Shown here piece by piece: positions 1-5,171 of a DNA stretch of 6,250 nucleotides; the first letter of the stretch is position 1; every line of letters starts with the position of its first letter. Under the pieces are notes generated by a model. That model was not told the origin of the DNA, did no database searches, and worked only from the letters and a program-made list of their open reading frames with translations. Origin of the DNA: Clostridiales bacterium (GTDB lineage: Bacteria > Bacillota > Clostridia > Lachnospirales > Lachnospiraceae); contig DXXQ01000098.1 of NCBI GenBank assembly GCA_019416265.1, positions 1 to 6,250 on the forward strand, in the 5' to 3' direction. A program made the translations under genes and the position numbers.

Positions 1-23
1 GCATTTTATATTCTTTATAATAT

Positions 24-60
24 AATAAGACGACTAAACATAATGTTTAATCGCCTTATT
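24..60 (-). terminator. Hairpin terminator after the receiver-domain gene
   Basis: Inverted repeat with 16-base arms (60-45 and 39-24) around a 5-base loop (44-40), starting 19 bases beyond the stop codon of the receiver-domain gene. Read as minus-strand RNA, all 16 positions pair if two G-U pairs are allowed. Read as plus-strand RNA, those two positions are A-C mismatches, so the structure belongs to minus-strand transcription. The tail after the stem is AU-rich but has no clean run of U, which weakens the call. It may alternatively be a 3'-end stabilising hairpin. Confidence 0.6.
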
Positions 61-79
61 TAAACCTTATATCCTATTC

Positions 80-559
80 TTAATCTTCTGTCGTAAATCG
101 TATATTTTTATCGTTTAATACAATTTTCAGAAGCTTCTTAAACTTCGGAACTGCTGTTGTTGTTTGTGCAGCGTTATCTGCTTCGTTTTTAGCAGCGCTC
201 TGCTCCTTCATTGTCGGGAACAACATCAGAGGTTTTACCAGAAAATGCAGTGGATGGCTCTCAAATAATTCCATAGCATATGATTGTTTGGAAGAGACGT
301 ACACAATCTGCATATAATCATTGTGCAGCTCATTTCGAATGATTTCTGCAAGTTCAATTCCACTCATCGCCCCAAGTTCAATATCCAGAAACAGCAAATC
401 TACCATATTACTTTCCCTGATATACCTCAGGCACTGTTCCGCAGATGTCATAACCTCTGTCTGAATTGCCACTCCTTCTGCGTCTGCATATCTGCACAGC
501 GCTGTCTCAATCTGTCCGCCAAGGAAGATATCATCTTCACATACAGCAATATTAATCAT
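80..559 (-). CDS. Receiver-domain protein, truncated LytTR-type response regulator
   Basis: Phosphorylation-receiver protein of 159 residues, probably cytoplasmic. Numbering from the upstream ATG at 568, the CheY-like hallmarks are complete: acidic pocket E11-D12-D13, phospho-acceptor D62 in LLFLDIELGAMSG, S92 in VYVSS, and K112-P113 in FLVKPL. The opening MINIAVCEDD and spacing are typical of LytTR/AgrA-type regulators, which normally run to about 240 residues with a C-terminal DNA-binding domain. Here, directly after the KP motif, about 48 residues follow (Ala/Thr-rich, then a Lys-rich end) with no LytTR or helix-turn-helix pattern I can recognise. The start at 559 is preferred over the ATG at 568 because the CAGGA at 573-569 touches the latter but sits 9 bases from the former. 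It has its own promoter (615-643) and lies downstream of the ABC operon. No kinase gene is visible. It may be a decayed regulator or a real single-domain receiver. Confidence 0.8.
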   Translation of the reverse strand: MINIAVCEDDIFLGGQIETALCRYADAEGVAIQTEVMTSAEQCLRYIRESNMVDLLFLDIELGAMSGIELAEIIRNELHNDYMQIVYVSSKQSYAMELFESHPLHFLVKPLMLFPTMKEQSAAKNEADNAAQTTTAVPKFKKLLKIVLNDKNIRFTTED

Positions 560-568
560 ATTTTTCAT

Positions 569-573
569 TCCTG
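569..573 (-). promoter_or_regulatory. Ribosome binding site of the receiver gene
   Basis: CAGGA on the minus strand. It directly abuts the ATG at 568, leaving no spacer, but lies 9 bases from the ATG at 559. This favours the second ATG, which gives the family-like start MINIAVCEDD. Confidence 0.55.
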
Positions 574-614
574 TCTGTTTATAAATAAAGATAGGTCATT
601 TCACAACCATCTCA

Positions 615-643
615 ATTATAGCAGTATCGCTGTATTTTGACAA
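615..643 (-). promoter_or_regulatory. Sigma-A-type promoter of the receiver gene
   Basis: Minus strand: -35 TTGTCA at 643-638 (5 of 6 matches to TTGACA), a 17-base spacer, and -10 TATAAT at 620-615 (perfect). A TG one base before the -10 makes it an extended -10. Transcription would start near 608, giving a leader of about 40-50 bases. This means the receiver gene can be expressed separately from the ABC operon before it. Confidence 0.8.
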
Positions 644-662
644 TTTTGACCTGCTCTGTATC

Positions 663-678
663 AAAAATTCCGAGGGAA
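663..678 (-). terminator. Weak terminator-like hairpin after the ABC operon
   Basis: On the minus strand, TTCC-CTC-GGAA (678-668) is followed directly by five T (667-663). The 4-bp stem is short, so it is at best a leaky terminator between the ATPase gene and the receiver promoter. Confidence 0.25.
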
Positions 679-714
679 GCTATTTCGTTGCTGTGAACGC
701 AGTGAACAGTATCG

Positions 715-1356
715 CTATTTTACCTGTGTCAAAACTCCTGCATCCATTTCGCAGATCGTATCGCAAAATCCCTCCATATCCGGCATATTATGAGCAGCTA
801 ACAGAATCGTCTTTCCCTGTTCCCGCAATTCCTCAAACAATCTGCATACATCTGTCACTCCCCGTTTGTCCAGGCCATTAAAAGGTTCGTCCAATATCAG
901 AAGTTCCTGATTTTCCATAATTGCCTGTGCAATCCCCAGACGTTCTCTCATACCGAGCGAATACTGCCCCACTTTTTTCTTTGAACAGGGATCCAGTCCT
1001 ACACGCGTAATAGCATCCATCACCTCCTCTTTCCCAATAATCTTTTGCAGATCCGCCAGCCGTTTCAGGTTAACATATCCGCTTAGGTGAGGCAAAAATC
1101 CCGGGGATTCAATAATCATCCCAAGAGATTTCGGAAAATCAACCTCTTTTCCAATTTGTTTGCCCTGCACCTTTACATAGCCACTGTCCGGTTTCAAAAA
1201 ACCGCAGATACATTTAAACATAACCGTCTTGCCTGAACCATTAAAACCCACGATTCCATGAATTTTTCCCGTTTCAAAGGAATGGGAAACCTCTTTTAAT
1301 ACACGTTCTTTCCCAAAGGATTTCGACACTTTAACAAGCTTTACCGCTTCCGTCAT
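715..1356 (-). CDS. ABC transporter ATPase, BcrA/LanF-like
   Basis: Cytoplasmic ATP-hydrolysing subunit of the transporter whose membrane parts are encoded just before it. Numbering from the upstream in-frame ATG at 1380: Walker A GFNGSGKT 45-52; Q-loop region MIIESPGFLPHLSG with Glu91 where Gln is usual; signature YSLGMRERLG 140-149; Walker B and D-loop LLILDEPFNGLD 160-171; switch His197 in LLAAHN. The E-loop and the SLGMR form of the signature are known traits of the LanF/BcrA group of peptide-antibiotic resistance and immunity ATPases. Length (213-221) is at the short end for the group, which often has extra C-terminal sequence. I choose the ATG at 1356 because AAAGAGGTGG (1374-1365) lies 8 bases before it. 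The ATG at 1380, overlapping the previous stop as ATGA, has only a poor site. Substrate is unknown. Confidence 0.93.
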   Translation of the reverse strand: MTEAVKLVKVSKSFGKERVLKEVSHSFETGKIHGIVGFNGSGKTVMFKCICGFLKPDSGYVKVQGKQIGKEVDFPKSLGMIIESPGFLPHLSGYVNLKRLADLQKIIGKEEVMDAITRVGLDPCSKKKVGQYSLGMRERLGIAQAIMENQELLILDEPFNGLDKRGVTDVCRLFEELREQGKTILLAAHNMPDMEGFCDTICEMDAGVLTQVK

Positions 1357-1364
1357 TTTTGCTT

Positions 1365-1374
1365 CCACCTCTTT
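1365..1374 (-). promoter_or_regulatory. Ribosome binding site deciding the ATPase start
   Basis: AAAGAGGTGG on the minus strand, 8 bases before the ATG at 1356 and inside the first codons of the longer alternative frame from 1380. It supports the shorter 213-residue protein. Both starts could be used, since the upstream ATG overlaps the preceding stop codon. Confidence 0.6.
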
Positions 1375-1376
1375 TC

Positions 1377-2270
1377 TCATTCGTCCATCTGAATAAATAC
1401 AAAATTATACGTCCGCATTTTCACACCTGACACCACAATCAGCAAAATAACAGCCGCCAGAAATATACCGATACTCATGCCAATCTGAGGAAGATAATCG
1501 TATCCGAAATTATGCATTGAAAATGTAGCATGATTCAACGGCGACAGCCAACCACAAAGAACATTTGCCCGATACAATTGATTTTCCGTCATATGGAACA
1601 GCTTTTGAAATAAATTCGGATTCAACAGAAATCCATATAAATTAACCGCAAAAGCTCCGATCACTCCTGCTGCATTTCCGATCATAAGATTCAGGTGCAG
1701 CATAACCGCTGCAATAAACAATGAATAACAAAGCATCAGCACAAAGACCTGCAAGGCGCATTCATAGGGCAGCATACTCTCCATTGTCTTAACAGACACC
1801 GGAACAATGCCTTTTGACGCACCGCCATATCCAAGCAATGCAGCCGTCTTACTCCATACATTACCCGGAAATGCAAATTTCGCTGCTAACACTATCTGCA
1901 TAACCAATAAGAACAAATTATACAGCGTCGTGGCAGCAATCACATATACAATCTGTCCTGCCAGCCAGACGCTTCGCTTCGTTCGAATCAATCGATACGG
2001 AACCTCCTGATTTACAAACGGTATATCCGCAAATAATAAAATAAGTAAAAGCGATGACATCATTACCGATGAAGCATCTCCGTATGTCCAGATAAATGGT
2101 TCCAGTATCTGAAGGGGTGTCTCATATTGTCGGGAATAGGAAAGTATTTCGTCAGATAGCAAAAGACAAAGCACAAATGACAGCAAAAATATAATTACCA
2201 TACGGGAATTTCTCTTCCATCCTGAAAAATTCTGTCCCGCAAGCTGAAATATCTGTCTGATATCACGCAT
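1377..2270 (-). CDS. ABC-2-type membrane permease subunit (second)
   Basis: Integral membrane protein of 297 residues, with about six predicted hydrophobic segments near residues 24-43, 68-86, 100-130, 170-196, 200-217 and 264-283. The stretch after segment 2 (NQEVPYRLIRTKRSVWLAGQ) has the charged, Arg-rich cytoplasmic pattern where ABC-2 permeases contact their ATPase. It probably forms the transport channel together with the neighbouring permease. The start at 2270 is well supported by AAAGGAGG at 2285-2278, 7 bases upstream. The gene overlaps the end of the previous permease by 8 bases and the upstream ATG of the ATPase by 4, which indicates translational coupling in one operon. Family placement rests on topology, the charged loop and context rather than a diagnostic motif. 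It would be the LanE- or LanG-like subunit if the immunity reading is right. Confidence 0.8.
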   Translation of the reverse strand: MRDIRQIFQLAGQNFSGWKRNSRMVIIFLLSFVLCLLLSDEILSYSRQYETPLQILEPFIWTYGDASSVMMSSLLLILLFADIPFVNQEVPYRLIRTKRSVWLAGQIVYVIAATTLYNLFLLVMQIVLAAKFAFPGNVWSKTAALLGYGGASKGIVPVSVKTMESMLPYECALQVFVLMLCYSLFIAAVMLHLNLMIGNAAGVIGAFAVNLYGFLLNPNLFQKLFHMTENQLYRANVLCGWLSPLNHATFSMHNFGYDYLPQIGMSIGIFLAAVILLIVVSGVKMRTYNFVFIQMDE

Positions 2271-3000
2271 ACTCCATCCTCCTTTTTACCGCCAGCACAA
2301 AACCGAACGCACAGACAATGCACAATCCCGATAACACTGTAATACAAAATAAATTCCCATAATGAACCGGCGCCGCCCAATGTCTCGGACTCAGGAAATA
2401 CAATTCCTGATAGTATCTGGATTGAAACAGATCTAATACATAATACAAAACAAACGGCATCGCATAAGCGAGATACCTGTTCTTCGTCAGTACAGCAGCA
2501 GTGCTCCCTGTAAGAGACCATAAAACACCATTTAAGAATCCCCGTATCAGACTCAGCAGGAGCATTGCCGCAATAATTTCTATTTGAATCCCTTTTGTCT
2601 GTGAAGCAATATCATTCAGTCCAATATAAACAATGAACAATACAAACATTTCTGCAAAACATACCATCAAACCGCCGGACAAAACGCTTTCCCATATTTT
2701 TTTCATATAATATCGTTTCTTCCCTGTCCGGCTGCAGTAAAATAATACATATCTGCTCCGCAATTCTGTTTCTGCACACGCTCCCGCTGCAATCGGCACA
2801 CAAATCGGTATAAACAGCAGTCCATTTTCGTTTATCGTACAATACCTGAATGCCTCCACCCATCCGATTCCCTCGACACAATATTGTGTTCTTCGCAAGG
2901 TTTCCATATAAGGCGCTCCTGCTGCCAAAAGCAATACTGTAAGCAACAGAAAGCCCAACCAGAAAAAACCATTACAGCCGATTCTTTTTATCTCGTTCAT
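2263..3000 (-). CDS. ABC-2-type membrane permease subunit (first)
   Basis: Integral membrane protein of 245 residues with about six hydrophobic segments, near residues 11-30, 59-76, 106-128, 142-165, 176-192 and 217-237. Between segments 2 and 3, ETELRSRYVLFYCSRTGKKR resembles the cytoplasmic coupling region of ABC-2 permeases, which often reads E-x-x-x-R followed by a basic 'SRTGRxRY'-like run. The length fits the roughly 250-residue permeases of LanFEG-type transporters. It starts at the ATG at 3000, one base of which is shared with the lipoprotein stop codon (TGATG), with GGGGGTGA (3014-3007) 6 bases upstream. The two permeases are similar in topology but clearly different in sequence, so the transporter is probably a heterodimer in the membrane. 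Substrate is not readable from sequence. Confidence 0.8.
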   Translation of the reverse strand: MNEIKRIGCNGFFWLGFLLLTVLLLAAGAPYMETLRRTQYCVEGIGWVEAFRYCTINENGLLFIPICVPIAAGACAETELRSRYVLFYCSRTGKKRYYMKKIWESVLSGGLMVCFAEMFVLFIVYIGLNDIASQTKGIQIEIIAAMLLLSLIRGFLNGVLWSLTGSTAAVLTKNRYLAYAMPFVLYYVLDLFQSRYYQELYFLSPRHWAAPVHYGNLFCITVLSGLCIVCAFGFVLAVKRRMEYA

Positions 3001-4559
3001 CAGCCATCACCCCCGGTAATCGCACGCCCTTCCATTGCCTCTATCAGGTATGAAAGATACTGCATCTCTTTTCCTCCCATACCTTCTATTGCCATAAAAG
3101 ACCATGCCGGTACAAGCCATGCATGTTCCGGATTTTCATATGCAGTTATATACGTGTATCCCATATCTGCTTCTATCACGCGATACTGGAACTGTGTCGG
3201 GTCGTCCTCCGGCTGTCCTGCCGTGGTTCCTGTATACCAGTAGAATATCTGATCCGCCAGACGTTCCTGTATCTTCTTAAATGGAAGCAAATTCGTATTC
3301 TCTGTGATAATTCTGACTTCTTCTGACATTCCTTTCCAGACAAATGACTTTACACCGCTTTCGGTTACGGTGATTGTAATTGTTTCTACCGGAAATTGCG
3401 GTGAATACATTTCCTCTGTTTCTTCAATCACTGCCGTATCCCCATCTATTACATTCAAGCCGCCAATTTCTCTGGAAAATATATAACGATAACCGCACTC
3501 TGCATCTGCCGGATCCGCCATCCACCACAAATCATAGGAACTCCCTATTCCTTCTGTCCCTTCCGTATAGCTGTCCTGAGGAAACCATAAAGTCTGTTCA
3601 TCCGAGGCAAGACTCATATCCTCTATTTCCAGATCTTTCAACACCTGTTCCGCCTGCTCTTTTCCTGCAGTTTTATCAAAGGTACTTTTTGTGAAACATT
3701 CTTCAAACAATTTCATTCGTTCCAGCATTTGAGGAGTAAAGGGATTTTCCTGTTGATATTCAAAAAAGAGCCTGTTGCTGTTAAACTCTTCATAAGAAAA
3801 GCTCTCCAATCCGGTCATCCAACTGAATGAACTGCTGTTTCCAACTCCCGAGTCATAGGTTTCGGCTTTTATCTGCGCTTTTCTGTCAGTACCTGTTCCA
3901 CCTACATCCGCCTCAAACCAGACCTTTTCATCTCTGTTTTCATATAAATCAAAACCTTCCAGTGCAAGCTGAGACGTAAACGCTTTTTCAAATCCCTCAT
4001 CCACAAATCTGGTCGTGAAGTCTATTTCTGTCTTCTCCTGCTTGACCGGCTTCTCGGGTGCGAAAACCATTCCTGCTTCTGCACTCTGCTTAATCTTCAA
4101 TTGATTCATCCAAAGATAAGACGCTGCATAAATCCCTTCTCGATTATCAATTCTGGAAATAACTTCTTCATAATTATCTTTTGTATATGGCTGACGCTCA
4201 TATAGTTTCTCTCCCCCGGTAAAATATTCTACCAATGATTTCAGTTCTTCCTTCGTAAGTATATGATTTTTCATTTCAATAACCGGCAGATTTCCCAACT
4301 GCTTTTCTTCCATATCCAAATCTGCACAGATTAACATTCTGTCTTTGTTTCGTAACTCCTCCATTTTCCAATGTGCCGGAATATCTGTTTCTCTCGTTTC
4401 CCCTTCCTTCAATGGTTCAGCAATGGCACTTGCACTTAGTCCTTCCGCTTTACTGACAACTGCACTTTCTTCCGGTGTTTTCTGACATCCTGTCAAAACA
4501 ACGCATAAAATGCCAATTCCTACGCCTGCCCCTTTCAACAATCCCATTCTTTTCTTCAT
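3000..4559 (-). CDS. Large surface lipoprotein, DUF6034-like
   Basis: Secreted lipoprotein of 519 residues, first gene of the operon. It has a basic N-terminus, a hydrophobic signal and the lipobox LTGC, with the lipid-modified Cys28 when counted from the GTG at 4568 (Cys25 from the chosen start), then CQKTPEE. The mature part is soluble and acidic with no other membrane segment. The C-terminal third (LLPFKKIQERLADQI, then DMGYTYI and LVPAWSF) matches what I remember of DUF6034 lipoproteins from Lachnospiraceae; this assignment is from memory. The start is placed at the ATG at 4559 because GGGGTGA (4571-4565) lies 5 bases before it, whereas the GTG at 4568 lies inside that ribosome site. By position it could be the substrate-binding or immunity (LanI-like) partner of the ABC transporter, protecting the outer face of the membrane. 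That role is inference. Confidence 0.82.
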   Translation of the reverse strand: MKKRMGLLKGAGVGIGILCVVLTGCQKTPEESAVVSKAEGLSASAIAEPLKEGETRETDIPAHWKMEELRNKDRMLICADLDMEEKQLGNLPVIEMKNHILTKEELKSLVEYFTGGEKLYERQPYTKDNYEEVISRIDNREGIYAASYLWMNQLKIKQSAEAGMVFAPEKPVKQEKTEIDFTTRFVDEGFEKAFTSQLALEGFDLYENRDEKVWFEADVGGTGTDRKAQIKAETYDSGVGNSSSFSWMTGLESFSYEEFNSNRLFFEYQQENPFTPQMLERMKLFEECFTKSTFDKTAGKEQAEQVLKDLEIEDMSLASDEQTLWFPQDSYTEGTEGIGSSYDLWWMADPADAECGYRYIFSREIGGLNVIDGDTAVIEETEEMYSPQFPVETITITVTESGVKSFVWKGMSEEVRIITENTNLLPFKKIQERLADQIFYWYTGTTAGQPEDDPTQFQYRVIEADMGYTYITAYENPEHAWLVPAWSFMAIEGMGGKEMQYLSYLIEAMEGRAITGGDG

Positions 4560-4564
4560 CAGCT

Positions 4565-4571
4565 TCACCCC
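4565..4571 (-). promoter_or_regulatory. Ribosome binding site deciding the lipoprotein start
   Basis: GGGGTGA on the minus strand, 5 bases before the ATG at 4559. The in-frame GTG at 4568-4566 overlaps this site and so is not a credible start. Confidence 0.65.
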
Positions 4572-4622
4572 ACCGTCTGTATTTTGTCATTTAGTATTGC
4601 TTCTTCTGTCATTGACAAATAC

Positions 4623-4628
4623 AGTATA
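4623..4628 (-). promoter_or_regulatory. Candidate -10 element of the lipoprotein-ABC operon
   Basis: TATACT on the minus strand in a very AT-rich stretch (4620-4700) between the terminator at 4707-4741 and the lipoprotein gene. I see no good -35 at 16-18 bases, so the exact promoter is uncertain. A promoter must lie hereabouts because a terminator closes the gene before it. Confidence 0.3.
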
Positions 4629-4706
4629 TACTTCATATAAATCAATATTTAAAACATGTAGTAACTGGTACACTTTTTGTTGTAAATTATTATGTTTAAA
4701 ATGAAC

Positions 4707-4741
4707 AAAAAAACAGCCAGCCTTTTTTCATAGACTAACTG
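4707..4741 (-). terminator. Intrinsic terminator after the broken DUF3990-like gene
   Basis: On the minus strand, the arm CAGTTAGTC (4741-4733), a 10-base loop (4732-4723) and the arm GGCTGGCTG (4722-4714) form a 9-bp stem using four G-U pairs, followed by seven T (4713-4707). In the plus-strand transcript the same positions are A-C mismatches, so it acts on minus-strand transcription. It separates the pseudogene from the lipoprotein operon and begins about 53 bases beyond the pseudogene's last stop codon. Confidence 0.75.
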
Positions 4742-4794
4742 CTCGTGTTAAGTTCCATATTCAATTTTATTTTCCAAATAAGATTGCCACACTT

Positions 4795-5093
4795 TCATTC
4801 CATAACGTCTGGATATTTCAGACACTTAATAGCTTCTTCTGTTTTAAAGCAATATCGGTCTTTTAATTTATTTGGCAGCAACTGTCTAATACAAAAATCG
4901 TCTGCTTCCTTATCACCTGCTTTTCCAAAAGCCCCGGCAAGGTAGTTAAATAGAAGCCCTGACCAAAATCTTTTCTCTTTGCACATTTGGCAAGATCCGG
5001 TTCTTTTACTTCACAATAACTTCCATGATAGATAACAAATCTATCTTTTAACTCAAGCAATGTTAAAAGCAAAGTTTTTGTTTCTGTTTTCAT
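4795..5093 (-). pseudogene. Broken DUF3990-like gene (internal deletion and frame change)
   Basis: Two overlapping minus-strand frames together resemble the two ends of one DUF3990 protein, a family of roughly 150 or more residues related in fold to ADP-ribosyltransferases. The first frame (5093 to about 4943) gives FVIYHGSYCEVKEPDLAK followed by DFGQGFYLTT, the family's N-terminal hallmark. It then runs into unrelated residues and stops at 4863. The second frame (up to 4795) gives YLAGAFGKAGDKEADDFC, then LLPNKLKDRYCFKTEEAIK, which resembles the family's C-terminal end. The frames meet near 4935-4945, where the family would have a long central part. So roughly 80-90 residues appear to be deleted, with a shift of reading frame. 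Remaining product, if any, would be 76 residues. Family assignment is from remembered motifs. A weak ribosome site (AGGCGG) precedes the ATG at 5093. Confidence 0.7.
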
Positions 5094-5144
5094 TGGAAAT
5101 TTCCGCCTATAAAGACTTTTTTGTTCAATAGACTTTTATCTTGC

Positions 5145-5171
5145 AATTTGTGCAGACCGTCTGCACAAATT
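5145..5171 (-). terminator. Perfect 12-bp hairpin at the nuclease stop codon
   Basis: Arms 5171-5160 and 5156-5145 are perfectly complementary around a 3-base loop, and the hairpin begins at the base after the nuclease stop codon (5174-5172). It is very stable, but the following bases (GCAAGATAAAAG on the minus strand) hold no U run, so it is an atypical terminator. It could instead be a 3' mRNA-stabilising structure or an operator for the gene after it. Confidence 0.5.

Noticed and set aside
80..260. Hidden LytTR domain in another frame after the receiver domain (frameshift)
   Set aside because: Only about 180 bases remain before the terminator, too few for a full LytTR domain, and I found no LytTR-like residues in this stretch.
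284..640. Plus-strand open frame of 118 codons over the receiver gene
   Set aside because: It lies antisense to a well-supported gene, has Cys/His/Phe-rich composition typical of a reversed frame, and shows no recognisable domain.
2195..2521. Minus-strand open frame of 108 codons across the two permeases
   Set aside because: It is a shifted frame within two real overlapping membrane genes. The Cys-rich composition is a by-product, and there is no domain match.
2884..3694. Several plus-strand open frames over the first permease and the lipoprotein gene
   Set aside because: All are antisense to the operon, Ser/Pro/Ile-rich, without good ribosome sites or domain features.
5113..5137. AGACTTTT repeated at 5113 and 5130
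   Set aside because: Short, AT-rich words 17 bases apart are expected by chance in such DNA, and no promoter could be built around them.
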